NCBI GenBank assembly: GCA_033239005.1
Contig: BSQZ01000018.1
Coordinates: forward strand, 2,584,036-2,648,035
Origin: Lamellibrachia satsuma
Taxonomy: Eukaryota; Annelida; Polychaeta; Sabellida; Siboglinidae
Length of the DNA: 64,000 nucleotides
Direction: 5' to 3'
Part shown: positions 1 through 13,037 of the stretch, one piece after another
How the letters are laid out: every line of letters starts with the position of its first letter
How positions within the stretch are numbered: position 1 is the first letter of the stretch
Notes under the pieces: generated by a model
Database searches by the model: none
Told to the model about the DNA's origin: nothing
Seen by the model: the letters and a program-made list of their open reading frames with translations, nothing else
Program-made: the position numbers and the translations under genes

Positions 1-1090
1 TTCAGGTTTTTCACCAAGTGTTACTTGCTTTATTAAGTATGTCCTAGTATTCTGCAGGCTTACTATCTTTTAGGTTTCGCAAGTTTTGGTGCAATTGTTT
101 ATAGTAACATTTTGATGTTTTTTTTTATAAAGTGTTTATAGCCACTGGCCATTTCTCTTAGCTCTGATTTTGCTTCATCACTTTTAATTTTCCTTAGTCT
201 ACCTTTGGTTCTCAAATATTCTGTTCTCTTTGTTCGGCATTCTTCATTAAACCACGGTTTGTTATTTTCATGGTTGGTCTTTGTTGTCTAATTACCATGC
301 CTCATATGTGTTGGTTCTTTACAAATACCAATATTCTTTGCAATTGTTATATAGATGTCTTTCACCAGACCATTCATTTCACTCTGTGATAGGACATTTA
401 GTTCAACATTTCTAGTTGGCTAGTCTCTTGTAAATATCCCTAGGCAGTTCAGATCATCAATTTCACAAAAACTTATTGTACCTAAAATAAAACTTAACTT
501 GAGTAAAAGTGCTTTCTCTGTCGCTACGCCTAAGGACTGGAATGAACTCCCCACCAAACATCTGAAACTATAACTATTTTCCGAAAAAACTCAAGACATA
601 TTTATTCAAAATTGCATTTCCACCATAAATCTTCGGGTTTCCCTCGTTCTGATAACCTTTGCGCGTACCTCTTCACGATTATGCTTAATGTTTCTGTTTT
701 GTTGTGCCTCTGAGCTCAGGTTCCTGAGGATATAGGCGCCATGGAATTTAATTATTATTATTAGTTTGGCTTTTAAATTAGCAATGTCCTATTAATTGAA
801 GTTAGGCTTGCATTCTCCTGCTTTTTCTGGCTTCCATCTTGTATTGACTTGCTTATAATATTCATTGGTGTTAACCGTGTCATTTACAACATTATCAGTA
901 ACTGGGCAATTCTAGGATTTTCCATCAAATTTGAGTGTCACCCATATGAAAGTATGCACATCAGACAAGCATTTATCAAATGTATCAATTTGGAAATTGA
1001 TTAGTTTTGAGAAAAGTGGATGCTATAACATAATCAACTACACTTTTACCCGAAGTATTTTGACAGGTGAAGTCACCAACACCCTGATCA
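1..1090 (-). mobile_element. LINE endonuclease-region fragment, split by another insertion
   Basis: On the minus strand the 110-280 part reads as a continuous stretch containing PWFNEECRTKRTEYLRTKGR, the linker typical just after the apurinic-type endonuclease of jockey/CR1-type LINEs. The right part (about 780-1090) reads GDFTCQNTSGKSVVDYVI, the end of the endonuclease domain. The two parts belong to one element read right to left and are separated by a plus-strand LINE 3' end at about 422-768. Stops and frame changes make it a relic. The clade is not resolved. Confidence 0.6.
422..768 (+). mobile_element. 5'-truncated CR1/L2-type LINE 3' end with (ATT)n tail
   Basis: The sequence matches the 3' end of the LINE at 52360-52720: the region coding for the C-terminal RAFSVAAPRVWNE-type motif, then a 3' UTR with a GAGCTCAGGTTCCTGAGGA hairpin and an ATT-repeat tail at about 755-768. 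It interrupts the minus-strand LINE fragment around it, so it is the younger insertion. A third copy of the same 3' UTR and tail lies at about 24600-24795. Confidence 0.65.
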
Positions 1091-1099
1091 TTACCTAAC

Positions 1100-1240
1100 C
1101 TTCCTGCTCATGACTGTAGCGTGTTTCCACCCACACCCCCGGTATCCTAGTATCCTTCGCAACTAGTTAGGGTTAAAACGCATGTTCAGCGACACATACA
1201 GGTTAGAAGACACATCGTATGACTCTATTTGGATAGGATG
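1100..1240. repeat. Dispersed repeat family 'R1', partial copy
   Basis: This copy carries the family core: a CCACCCACACCCCC run, then CCTTCGC-ACT-GTTAGGGTTAAAA, then a CATGTTCAGCGACACATA box and a CGTATGACTCTAT box. Other copies lie near 3640, 7380, 19440, 40165, 54905 and 62300. No protein or tRNA-like promoter is visible, and the family is not one I recognise. Confidence 0.55.
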
Positions 1241-1734
1241 TGTCAATGTGGCAAATTGGAACACATGAAATCTGTCCTAACAACTACTGCGCTCGACACG
1301 AAACTCTAACGAGTATTCAACCGGGTTTGCACAGGGACTGGACAATACACGGAGAGATGGAGTTTGCAGGTAAAAAACCGTTTTCTCGATTGGCGAAGAA
1401 CATAACATCTGCAGATTATTAATCGACAGTGGACTGGACACATCTACAGGACGGAAAACAGATTGCCAAAATCAGTCTTCTCTGGCGAGCTGCATAAAGA
1501 GAAAGGTCAGCGGGCAGATCACACCTTCACTTCAAAGATGTTCTAAAACGTGACCTGACATCCCACCGGTTAGATGCACTGCTGCTGCCATGGACGGGCA
1601 ATGCTGTTGTGTCATGCTGCACGTATATATTAACACTGACAAAAAGCTAGATTGCGGCAGCCAAAGCACCACAATATGAACCAACAGAAGACATTGTCTC
1701 CCGATGAGGACGTCAGCCACAACAAAATACATTT

Positions 1735-2060
1735 TAATACTTGTAACAAGAACAATACAGTCTATTTTGACCATGTTTACAATACAATTAAAAATTGTGT
1801 GATAGAAACAAAATATGCATTAATATGTTCACATGGGAAAATACAAACGCATTATAACTTAATAAGGGGTCAGTGACTCCTATAAAGACTTTACATTCGC
1901 TCTCACAGGAGCCACTAATTAAATATAATTAACTAACTCATTTATACAAAAGGTTATGACAGTGCGTGTGTGCAGAAGGAGAAAGAGCGTGCATGAATGT
2001 TCGAGTGTATATACTGAAATATGTGGGAAAATATGTAGTAGAATTTGTAATAGATAGTTG
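1735..2060. repeat. Inverted fragment of the Penelope-associated sequence
   Basis: This stretch is the reverse complement of about 21760-22030, and related to 63720-63990. The shared parts include the 'gagccaccaattaaatataattaac'-like core and the 'gtgtgtgcagaaggagaaa'-like part. It contains no long ORF of its own. It most likely represents the region 5' of the Penelope-like coding sequence, here without the coding part. From 1241 to 1734 I see nothing recognisable. Confidence 0.5.
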
Positions 2061-2268
2061 TCTTACATTCATATATGTATTACTTATTTAGTCGATTTTC
2101 ATAGCAATTATGGCAGTTTAGTATTGAACACGTATCTTCATATTTTTTTAATAAATTATTTTTTGTATAATTTGCAAAACCTCGCAAACTGTGAGTTTCT
2201 ATCTTCTCTGTAATTATTGTGTGGTATTATTAATAACATGTGGCAAGTTGTATCAAAGACACCTGAAA

Positions 2269-2456
<188 letters not shown>

Positions 2457-2587
2457 GTTGTACGCCTTGTATTATGATTTTGTATATTTGGGGTTATTTT
2501 TCAGTTTAATAAATAGACAGACAAGTTTGATGCACGTATTTAAAATAGAATTTAAGTTCATGTAACTTTAATAAATAATCTATTTTT

Positions 2588-3475
<888 letters not shown>

Positions 3476-3639
3476 GAAAAATTATGAATGGTACATCACG
3501 TTTATCCATTTGTGTAATCATTATGTCTGTCTAACAATCGTGTCGCTCATGAAAAGTGTAGTAACAAATAATGCCTTTGTTTCAACATACCAACATTAAT
3601 CGTAGGTATCTTAACACATCGTGGCGATTGCAACAGTTT

Positions 3640-3895
3640 GGTTCGTCGATAATACAAACCCGTACAAGTGGACGAAGCTTATTATGTAAACATGAAGAAG
3701 TGCGCATGCAAAACACATGCGTCCACTTACATCTGCGCTATTTTTGGGTCCTTTCCCAACTGGTTAACATTAAAACGCACGGACAGCGACACATAAGTTA
3801 CAGGACAAATCGTACGACTATATCGGGAGCCTCTGATCCGTCTTGTCAGAAGGTTGGTATATTATACTGCTAAGACTCTACCGTTAAATTCCGCT
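3640..3895. repeat. Dispersed repeat family 'R1'
   Basis: This is a near full-length copy: the 'acaagtgg-cgaagctta-tatgtaaacatgaag' start, the CC(T/A)-TTCCCAACTGGTTAACATTAAAA centre, the CAGCGACACATAAGTTA box, and the 'gatccgtcttgtcagaaggttggtatatta' end. It lies about 400 bp upstream of gene 1. Confidence 0.6.
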
Positions 3896-4042
3896 TGTAT
3901 AAGATTACTGTGATATCACAGCAGCATGTGTTAGGTACGTTAGTGTGTGTGCGAGTTAGTGTTCGTTCTGATGAGGGGGCGAGGCATATTTGACAGAAAG
4001 TTAGCAAGTATATATCAACTGGATGCCACGATGGAGATAACG

Positions 4043-4112
4043 TGTGTATGTATGTATGTATGTATGTATGTACGCACGTACGTACGTACGTACGTATGTA
4101 TGTATTTATGTA

Positions 4113-4196
<84 letters not shown>
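4043..4196. repeat. Compound (TATG)n-(TACG)n-(AT)n microsatellite
   Basis: TATG units change to TACG units and back, then pass into about 85 bp of pure AT. The tract ends about 95 bp before the ATG of gene 1. It has replaced the upstream flank conserved at the other genes. Confidence 0.95.
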
Positions 4197-4201
<5 letters not shown>

Positions 4202-4285
4202 ATAATATATATAATTTTACTAACACACTGACAGCTTAGTGTGTGAGCTATTAAATAGTGCAGAATATAAAGTTTGTATTCAACG

Positions 4286-4291
4286 TTTCAG
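4286..4291 (+). promoter_or_regulatory. Candidate 3' splice site abutting the ATG (gene 1)
   Basis: TTTCAG directly precedes ATG. The same arrangement (TTTCAG or TTCCAG, then ATG) occurs at all five paralogs: 12738-12743, 26123-26128, 42217-42222 and 57041-57046. This fits a 5' UTR intron ending at the start codon. A transcript is needed to prove it. Confidence 0.5.
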
Positions 4292-4573
4292 ATGAGAGCC
4301 ACGACAATGTTGCTGCTCCTAGCTACGCTAGTCTCTTGCACATACCGTGCGAATGCTATTACCGTAAAAGAAAGAGGTGCAGCCAAGGCGCACTGCATCA
4401 ACCAATACCTAAACTGTTATCGATTGAACCGCTGTCAGGAGAAGAAATATGAATATCGCATAAAATACTGCAATAAACAATACACTGAGTGTGTGCGATT
4501 CAGCAAGTTGATGTTTGGCAGGATCAGTGCTGACGATTTCATTCCACCCAGGTTTCTCGGCATAGATGAATAG
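4292..4573 (+). CDS. Secreted cysteine-rich protein, paralog 1
   Basis: A 93-residue ORF starting at the ATG after the TTTCAG element; the alignment of all five copies fixes this start. Residues 1-22 form a signal peptide (MRATTMLLLLATLVSC, then a likely cleavage near Ala-Asn-Ala). The mature part is basic and has five cysteines in the family pattern C-x6-C-x5-C-x11-C-x6-C. Invariant landmarks are KER near the N-terminus, CYRLNRCQEKK, YTEC, and MF..I.A.DF near the end. Two amphipathic helices around a basic turn are plausible. The C-terminus is longer than in paralogs 3-5. I recognise no named family: an antimicrobial, venom or signalling peptide are all possible, and none is shown. It is the most divergent of the five, with paralog 2 nearest. 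Confidence 0.8.
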   Translation: MRATTMLLLLATLVSCTYRANAITVKERGAAKAHCINQYLNCYRLNRCQEKKYEYRIKYCNKQYTECVRFSKLMFGRISADDFIPPRFLGIDE

Positions 4574-4618
4574 AAAGAACTTACGCCAGCCACGACGGAG
4601 TGAGGAGATTTACGGAGA

Positions 4619-4685
4619 GAAAGGAGGGAGGGAGGGAGGGAGGGAGGGAGGGAGGGAGGGAAGGAGGGAGGGAGGGAGGAGGGAG
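4619..4685. repeat. (GGGA)n microsatellite
   Basis: About 16 GGGA units with two imperfect units, about 45 bp after the stop of gene 1. It probably lies in the 3' UTR. Confidence 0.95.
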
Positions 4686-4980
4686 TGTACAGATAACTAT
4701 TTTGATTTAGTTTTACAGTGGTTATGCCACTTCAGCAACACGGTATTTCAAAATGTGCTCTCTATTCAGCAGATAAGTGAATCAGTATATGACATGTGAA
4801 TCCTCTTTCACAAACAGCATTGATATTACAATGCTCATAATGTTTGTACATGTAACTTTGTTACTGTAATACATTAATAATATGTTTCTGAATATTGTAT
4901 TTTTGTTAATATATGATTAATAAGCACAATCGTTGTGATTTCTTGAAATTACTATATTTACATGTGCATTTGAATGAATT

Positions 4981-4986
4981 AATAAA
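4981..4986 (+). promoter_or_regulatory. Candidate polyadenylation signal for gene 1
   Basis: AATAAA about 400 bp downstream of the stop codon, in an AT-rich stretch. It is the first perfect hexamer after the gene that I noticed. The local base composition makes chance hits common. Confidence 0.3.
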
Positions 4987-5065
4987 ACATTTGCATTTAA
5001 AACATTAACAGGCATTTGTTAACAAGCCGTTGTTACAGGCAAAATGTGTAATCAGTAATTTTGCT

Positions 5066-5087
5066 CAGTCATTTCGCGAAATGACTG
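5066..5087. other. Perfect 22-bp palindrome
   Basis: CAGTCATTTCG is followed directly by its reverse complement CGAAATGACTG with no spacer. It stands in otherwise unremarkable DNA between genes 1 and 2. It could be a fused terminal inverted repeat pair or a dimer-binding site. No transposase is nearby. The flanks (4687-5065 and 5088-6055) show no gene, only a short (TGCG)n at about 5458-5481. Confidence 0.6.
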
Positions 5088-6055
5088 GAATCATGCCGCT
5101 GTTATTACACAGTTTCACTGGAGGCCATGTCAGGAATACTGTGTAATGTTTTACTTTCATCATTATATGTTGTTCTAATGTGAATTGTACGTTACTGTCA
5201 GCTTAAATAATTCCTCAAACATTCTCATTACTCAAGTAAACATTTCCCATGATTTGATATTTGCAGTTTATTTTGATGATAAATTATCCACCTCTGTGTA
5301 CAAGACTCTAACCTCATCCCCTCTCAGTTTGATTGACAGCTATGTCATTAGTGCTCTCTGGTTTTGTGGAAACCATTATGTAGTTCCACATAATCCAACA
5401 GGTGGAGTATTGATACTTGGAATCGTGGCAGACCCGTACCGTGAATAAATAGGTGGGTGCATGCGTGCGTGCGTGCGTGCGTATGCACATCCTCGTCAAA
5501 ACGTATCATCAAAAGACGAAGGTTCGAAGGTGCATTAAAACCGCTGTACTCTTTCTGCGTCTGTAATCCACATATTAACAAATAAACACAAAGCGTTCAA
5601 TGGCGGTGTATCATCAAAGAAGGTAACACATATTTTTATGAACGTACCTGAGTTCTAAACACAGTTATTCAAATCAGCTCCCGTTCACGTCTACACATCT
5701 GTTGACGAGGCCGAGGTCACTTCCTAGCCTCTAGTCTAAGTGTGTTAGTCTACTTATTCTATACCCATAGAGCTATCCGCATACGGAATATTATTCTAAC
5801 AACAATCACTCAAGTGATATCACGAAACACAATTTTTTTTATTAGATTTACACAATTGTAGAAGTTCACATTCCGGTTATGAAGATGACGTTACACAACT
5901 CTTATAAAGTGCACTCTAAAATCGAAGATTGATCGTTCACATATCCACCTATGTCTATTGCGAGGTACTTACTTATACAGCTGAGTGAACCGGATCAACG
6001 CGGAGTAGACGAAATTACCCAAGCTTCGGCAGCAAGACCCGAGCATTCGAAAAAG

Positions 6056-6127
6056 GTCTCTCGATTGAGAGCCCGATGTTCTCTCGATTGAGAGCCCGAT
6101 GTTCTCTCGATTGAGAGCCCGATGTTC
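6056..6127. repeat. Three tandem copies of a 23-bp unit with a hairpin core
   Basis: The unit contains CTCTCGATTGAGAG, a 5-bp inverted repeat around GATT, followed by CCCGATGTT. Three exact copies occur. From 6128 to 7379 I see no supported gene or element. Confidence 0.9.
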
Positions 6128-7379
6128 TAATAACAACGCCACCGCGCCCCACAGTACATGATGTAGTGTTTAAAAACATATTGTCTTGTGAAGTATTTTT
6201 AGTATAATTGCGTCACCCATTCGCTCACCTTAAACAAGCTATTGAGATTGTGGCACACGGAATACCGCACAACAGAATCACGGATGACAGGATCAGCTGT
6301 TTAGTAGACTCAACATGGCTAGGACGGAATTATTCCTGCTCCAGCAGTGTCATGATGCATCGCTTAACAGAATCACGACCGCAGGTAGTATAATCAGATA
6401 CAAGAAAAACGATATGTTGTCGCGAAAAATAACAGGTTTTCCTGAACCAAGGTGTTTAACTATACAACAGCGTTTTGGTGCGGAAAAAAAATATTTCGGG
6501 TAAAACTACAAAACATTACATAAACTGAAATAGCATTGACTGTAGCAGTTATAATGCCAAAAAGCCCTCGCGATATTTACGTGTCTTCGTTGTTGCGACT
6601 TTCGAGTATCTAAGAAAATGTGTCGTTCGAGGATACTAATTATCGAAATGCCGTAGCTACAATGGAGTAATTCAGTAAGGACAAAATAAAGGTGAATTGT
6701 TGGACGTAGGCCTACATAAACGTCCACATCCTTTTGAGTGCATTATTTTTCTCGGAAATTCATGTGATTGAATCAGTTTAATACAACCAAATTGAGCTGG
6801 CACGAAATGATTCTGTTAGGCGGAGTTCTCTATATATTGTCCATAATTATGCCTAAAACAAATTAAATCAAACTCTTGCGGTTTACCCGTACCTCTTACA
6901 GATTTCATAAATTAGACTGTCCTACGGGCGTTGGATATATTCCTTATGCTTTGTGCGTTCTGAACAAGTTGTTTTGTATTACGGGACACGGCACGCGTTT
7001 GTCAAATGGAATGCGAATCCTATATAGTTAGTTTTAACTTCCAACACATCCAGAGAACGATTTTCGCAAATGTTTTAGGTGTGCACAGTCAGCTACGTCA
7101 GCGCATCGGGAAGTCTTATCAATATAGCCCAGTTTGAACACCGAGCTCCTTTTGAGCATGCGCAGCAATCAACCTACGAAGGTAATCAAACGGCTCCGTT
7201 GCGGGTCGTACGGATTTCTGTTTCCTGCGTTCCAAGTTGGTGATTGACAAATCATTATATAAACACGTGAAAACTAAAACTAACTGAACGAGTCTGGAAA
7301 ATAATTGGGAATGAAGTAATTTTAATCCATAATGATTTAGGTTAAGTTGAAAATAATACAAATATATAATATGCAACAA

Positions 7380-7640
7380 TGCGTACGTACAAACCTATGA
7401 ATGTGGGCGGAGCTTAGTATGTAAACATGAAGTGTTCATGATTGTGGCGTGTTTCTACCCACACCCCCGGTATCTTAGCGTCCTTCGCCAACTGGTTAGC
7501 GTTAAAATGCATGTTCAGCGACATATAAAGGTTTGAAGATACATCGTACTACTCTATCAGACACCCTGGATCCGTCTTGGCAAAAGGTTGCAATTATTAT
7601 ATCGCTGAATTCTGTTTGGATAGGGTAAGTATGGTATAAT
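7380..7640. repeat. Dispersed repeat family 'R1'
   Basis: A full-length copy beginning GCGTACGTACAAACCT and GGGCGGAGCTTAGTATGTAA, with the CACCCACACCCCC centre and CCTTCGCCAACTGGTTAG. It ends with ATCCGTCTTG-CAAAAGGTTG and TTCTGTTTGGATAGG. It adjoins the 3' side of the minus-strand LINE at 7740. Confidence 0.6.
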
Positions 7641-7739
7641 GCGTTAGTTCGATTATATACCTCTACACAAGATTCATTGTTTATGTCCTCCATTCTTTGG
7701 CAACAAGTTCGGTTTCACGGCTGATAACTGTACGCTCCG

Positions 7740-8880
7740 TTTTATCGACGTTTACGTACAGGAACAAATCCTCCCAGTGTTGTTGGCGCGATTTCGTTGA
7801 CTTTGCTCAGGTAGTCATGGTCAGCTGAGATGAAGTTGGTGTCGTCTGCGTATATTGCCTCGGTGGGTAAGTTGTGGTCGGCTGGTGGTCGGCTTGGAAG
7901 ACATTCGCGCAGAGTCCTAAGGGCTACTTCAAGGTACACGATGAAGTGTACCGGCGACAGCGAGTCCCCTTTGGAATGCCGACTGTTTAGTTGAATGGAG
8001 CAAACAGGGCGTCGTCAACCCTGCGACGCCCTGTTTGCTCGGTGATTTTCGTCTCCGGTAATAGAAGCTGTATAATTCGGACTTTGTCTATGTCGAGGAA
8101 CGAATGCAAAATATCCAGGAGTTTCTTTCGACGGAGTGTATCGAAAGCATGTGATAGGTCGATACCCAATATTTCGATCACATCGTTGTCACTTCGCGGC
8201 GAACCACCTATGCCCCCATGCCACACTTGCTGTTGACCGTCCGCGTCGAAATCCGCTTTGTGATGGCGAAAGGAAGTCATTCACGTTGTCGGAGATCCGG
8301 TGCAAAGCGATGAGACATAACGTCTTTCATAGAGTCATCAGGACTATATTGGTCTTAGGCTCTTCGGAGAGCCAAGCAGCTTGCCGGGTTTCTGCAGTGC
8401 TATCAGTACCCCTGTGCTTACTTCCAGTGGGAGATGTTTCTCGAACACTTCTTCGTCGAACATGTCGGCGATGAGTTTGGAAAGTTGGGCAGGTGCGTAC
8501 TTCAGAAATTCGTCTGGAATCGAATCATATCAGCATGCCCTGTTGTTGTAGAAACTCGCGAATGCAGTATCTACTTCTTTGGCAGTAATTGGGGAATCAA
8601 GCGACTTGGGCGAGCCTTTAAACATGTAAACGCCGTGTTCTACGCCATCTTGGAATTGGGGTTTGAAGTGTTTGGCTACGATTTACGAAACTTTGTGTTT
8701 GTTTGCACTGACGTTTTTAAACTCGTCGTGCACTTTCAGCTTAGAGTGTTATTGACGTTTGATTGGCGGGGGTTTCCGCTCACTAGTTTGTCATAGACTG
8801 GCGGGGGTTTCCGCTCACTAGTTTGTCATAGACTGGCGGGGGTTTCCGCTCACTAGTTTGCTCAGGTCTAGTTGAGAAAC
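7740..8880 (-). mobile_element. LINE reverse transcriptase domain, decayed
   Basis: On the minus strand the segments run in RT order. The N-terminal thumb-proximal part reads DEFLKYAPAQLSKLIADMF and VSTGVLIALQKPGK (about 8560-8360). Next is SQSGFRRGRS-like sequence (about 8290). The catalytic A box is LGIDLSHAFDTLRRKKLLDI (about 8170). The YADD box lies in TEAIYADDTNFISADHDYL (about 7850). Frameshifts and a small inverted duplication near 8000-8040 break it. It is the same element as the minus-strand fragment at 10655-11440; the 1.8 kb between holds repeats. The clade is not assigned. Confidence 0.7.
8764..8860. repeat. 35-bp tandem repeat, nearly three copies
   Basis: The unit TGGCGGGGGTTTCCGCTCAC plus TAGTTTGTCATAGAC is repeated without mismatch. 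It lies inside the LINE coding region, so it is a local expansion of coding sequence. Confidence 0.9.
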
Positions 8881-9050
8881 CCTACTTTTATAATTCAATG
8901 CTCGTTAATGACAACACAAAGAAGCGAAAGAAAATAAACATTGAATACACGATAGTTATTAAGTAATTTACAAGGAAACAAATACACTCCTGGGTCTATG
9001 TAATATATTTTATCTTCCAATCCTTTGGCAATCAAACCAGGTTTAATCAC

Positions 9051-9501
<451 letters not shown>

Positions 9502-10024
9502 CGTATCATTTGAGTTAACGGCTTAACACGCCACGGGGTGAACCATAGATAAGTAGTGCACTTCTGTTCACTCCATTTCCAACTCACCCGTGTGTATTCT
9601 TCACTAGTTCACATTTGTTGCAAATTTGTTTGTAAGTTGTTGTTATTTATTGTATTGTAACTGCGTGTTGGAATAGATGATTGATTGAATGATTTAATAC
9701 TTCCACAGGGAAATCAACCACATTTTCTTGTAGGCTTATCTAACTTGACTAGTCCAACAATCGCATCTCTGTGCCCACAGCTACACAGTTGATTCTAAGG
9801 CATCTAATGCCTAAACGACATCCTCATTACATTTGAGGCAGTTAAATGCCTAACCAACACCACAGTTGAGTCTCTACATTCTTACATACTATATAATTGG
9901 CCTACCTTTTGTGTGACGGCGTATCCTTATTACAGACCGTCTTTATATGGGAAACGGAGATCATTTCCCAGTCGTCATTAACATAGGGTTGTCGCCCTTT
10001 GACATCGCACTTCGGCAGTCATAC

Positions 10025-10210
10025 CGTTGGCAGTTGAAGAGCGTCTCGTCCGCAGCCGAATAGCGTACCGTTTCCCGTCGAGGAGAGGGTCGACCGCTGC
10101 CAAAGAGCGTACCGTCTGCCGTCGAAGAGCGGTCCGGACGCCGTCGAAGAGCGTACTGTCTGCCTTGCTGCGCGCGCCTTTACCGTCGAAGATCGTACCG
10201 TCTCCCTCAC
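10025..10210. repeat. GC-rich degenerate tandem repeat
   Basis: A unit of about 30 bp, roughly GTCGAAGAGCGTACCGTCTGCC, is repeated about six times with substitutions. It is open in several frames, but the ORFs are repeat artefacts. From 10211 to 10654 there is no recognised feature. Confidence 0.8.
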
Positions 10211-10654
10211 GAATATAGACGCAATCGACGGTCATCCATCTACCCTTTTCAATCTAAGTTACGCCTCTCGGTCGTGGGCTCGTTCACTACTTCTCTTGCC
10301 CCTTCTCCTTCTAAACATCAGTGGAAAATAAAATATACAATTCTGCCGACATAAGCAGTTTTACTTTCCACGTGGCTAACTCACACGTGCCCTTCATTTG
10401 ACATCCGGGCGCCCACGCTCGGTTACACGACCATTCTGTGTCCAATCGTTGATCACACGTGTGTCCAATCTATTTTTACACTCCTTGTTTATAAAATAGC
10501 ACATGACATTAGTTCACCAATCACAGTCTCTTGGTTTGGTTCACTAATAAACCATTCTTTAAATATTAGTGAAAATAATCTAAAACACCCCTAAATCGGG
10601 TAATACTTCGGACCTTGCCTACTTAATATGCATCATTATCTAAGACAAACAAAC

Positions 10655-11440
10655 TCACGCCGTATATACGGACGCGTGCATATTTGAGCAAACATATTCT
10701 GATAAAAAAAATTGCAGAAATGCTACAACGTTGTAGCAGGCGAAAGGCTTCAAACATATGTGGCCGTCGTGTAAACTTTGTGTTTCTTTGGCCCGTTCGC
10801 CCAGAAATGACGACGCGTTTTCCAGATATCTCTTGCGCATTTCGTGCAGAATTGTACTGCGTCTTTTCATTAGCTCCTCGCGTGTCACCTCGTCCTTCGT
10901 ATTCTCAATTCGTAGCCACAAATCTTTTTGTTCTCGGGACATGGATTCGATAACTGGGTCGAACATTAATTTGTTCGGAACTTGTTTTGGTCGGAGGCCG
11001 ATAGAGATTTTGGCTGCCGTCTTGAGTATATTGGCTACCGAGTCCCATGTCGTCTGTGGAGAGGACTTATCCAGTCGAGCGAGATTATGGGAGACTGACT
11101 CCCGATATGCTTCGCTCACATTGCCCGGACCGGGAAGACGCTTTACAGCAAATCTCTCCAGTTTCGATTTTCTACCTGCACCGAATGTTCCGGACATCCT
11201 GTCTAGCTTGAATCTAGCGACAAGAATCCTATGGTCACTGTTAGTCTCTCATTCGTTGTACGATCGAACGTCCGTCAGCAGTTGCCGGTGGTGGATCTGT
11301 TTACAGAGGACATAGTCGATCTGGTTGTAGATTGGGATGACTCTACCGGAGTTCTTGTCTTTTCGATGTCCGGTCCAAGTGGTATTGTGTCGTACGACAT
11401 GCCGGAATGCTGTGGCATACTTATTAACGCCCGGTAGTTC
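10655..11440 (-). mobile_element. LINE endonuclease end and linker region
   Basis: Read from 11440 leftward, the minus strand gives the end of an AP-type endonuclease: PIYNQIDYVLCKQ, then TNSDHRILVARF with the conserved S-D-H triad. A 180-codon open linker follows (11197-10655), including DPVIESMSREQKDLW and EMRKRYLENA, before the match ends near 10790. This is the 5' half of the element whose RT is at 7740-8880. The linker frame is intact for about 140 codons, so decay is moderate. Confidence 0.7.
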
Positions 11441-12137
11441 GTTTTCGTTGATTTACTCTCATCGTGGGTCTAAATGTTCATCACGACTTGCGTTCAATAA
11501 ACTTCCATAACTAGCGATGGCAGTGTACTCCTTCGTTCTACACATAACATCGCAGCCAGTGTTAGTGAGTCATAAAAAGTAGCGTATACATATTAAAATG
11601 CTAGTGTGTAAAGGGAAACCTAATGATTTAGCATAAAATATTGCGCAAGTAACAATTCGGTGCATGTAAATGATGTATGTATTTGTCCGTTTTTGTGAAC
11701 TTGGTGGTTTAACATAATAGGAAACCCCACCACCTACAAATCTTCAGCCACAACTTTGCAATCAGACAATAATTAATTTTAACAAAAAAATCTACAACTT
11801 GATCAAATGCCCCATGAACAAATGGCGTATACAAATATGACTCCCGTAAATATTGTATGAATAAATTTCTTTCCAACAAAGCTACAAAACACATTTCTGT
11901 CATATGTCAACAATTCTGTTCAGAATTGATTACATACAATAATGTTCCTCAGGTGTAATAAATAAAGTAATTATGTCAATGTATATGAACGCTGTCCTAT
12001 CATGACAGTAATATGTACTTATGATTTTACCTATTTTAAATGTGTAAACAGAACCAATTAGCTTACATTATTTCAATTATAACTTTCACCAAGTGCTTAG
12101 ACTTACAAAAAGCAGTCACGTTTTAATGATGTCAACG

Positions 12138-12310
12138 CATGATTAAATGTTTAATATAATTAAAATGAATTGTTAATTTAATTTAGTTGAATATTTTGGG
12201 AGGTTAATTTAATTTAACTGACCTGAGAAATGTGTGAGGTTAATTTAATTGGACATTTTCTTAGTTAATTGAAATGTTATTCATTAACTGTTAAGTTATG
12301 ACTCACACAT
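12138..12310. repeat. Loose GTTAATTTAATT repeats
   Basis: The phrase GTTAATTTAATT and near variants recur four times within about 130 bp. The rest of 11441-12640 holds no recognised gene or element. Confidence 0.5.
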
Positions 12311-12647
12311 TACATATTTGGACATCAACGAAACGGATTCACGATGGATCGAATCATTTGAGGATGGAGTTAAAAAACCGTCATACAGACTGTATATCGG
12401 TAAGCCTTAGAATGGGTTTCTTCGATATAGTTAGTACACAATAGTCTTGCAAATGTTGGTATATGTGATTGCCAAGATGTTCGGAGAGACAAGCAATTAA
12501 TCGGACTCATTATTGGCATTATTTTGTAACACGGCATACATAATTATATTATTGTTACCTGTTTAGCAAAGTAACATTCTAAAATAATTGTGCATCAATA
12601 CTTAGAGAAACGCAGGCACAACTATATGACCAAACAAAATGACACTG

Positions 12648-12680
12648 TCGAATAATAGTGCAGCATTACAGCGAGAAGTA
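12648..12680 (+). promoter_or_regulatory. Upstream conserved motif (gene 2)
   Basis: AATAATAGTGCAGCATTACA, then GCGAGAAG. The same motif occurs once to three times upstream of each paralog. It lies about 65-95 bp before the ATG here. Confidence 0.45.
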
Positions 12681-12743
12681 GAGATACATATACGTACATA
12701 ATGCATTTATTTATGTCTCCAACGGTCAAAGTCGACGTTTCAG

Positions 12744-13037
12744 ATGAGAGCCATACGGCTGCTGCTGCTGCTGCTGCTGCTGCTGGTTACGCTCGTCTCT
12801 TGTGCGTTCTGCATCGAGAACAAGTGGCCGCCAGTTAACGTGAAAGAGATAAATGCAGCCAAAGCATACTGCATGAATAAATACCTACGCTGTTATCGAC
12901 TGAATCGCTGCCATGAGAAGAAATATAAACATTATATAAAAGTATGCAATAGACAATACACTGAATGTGTGGAATTCGCAGAGTCGATGTTTGAAAGGAT
13001 AGATGCTCGTGACTTCAAGTCGCGTCATTTTGAATAA
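12744..13037 (+). CDS. Secreted cysteine-rich protein, paralog 2
   Basis: A 97-residue ORF. The signal peptide has a run of nine leucines (encoded by a short CTG repeat, the likely source of length change), followed by VTLVSC and AFC. Two extra cysteines occur near the predicted cleavage site. The mature domain keeps all five family cysteines with the same spacing, plus CYRLNRCHEKKY and YTEC. The C-terminal half is FAESMFERIDARDF. It shares a longer similarity with paralog 1 than with 3-5. The TTTCAG element directly precedes the ATG. The 3' flank (13045-13160) is homologous to the downstream blocks of paralogs 3-5 (26730-26850, 42815-42930), which supports tandem duplication. Molecular function is unknown. 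Confidence 0.82.
   Translation: MRAIRLLLLLLLLLVTLVSCAFCIENKWPPVNVKEINAAKAYCMNKYLRCYRLNRCHEKKYKHYIKVCNRQYTECVEFAESMFERIDARDFKSRHFE

Noticed and set aside
7440..7560. tRNA-derived SINE interpretation of the R1 repeats
   Set aside because: An A-box-like AACTGGTTAGCGT is visible, but no B box (GGTTCGANNCC) at the right distance and no cloverleaf could be drawn.
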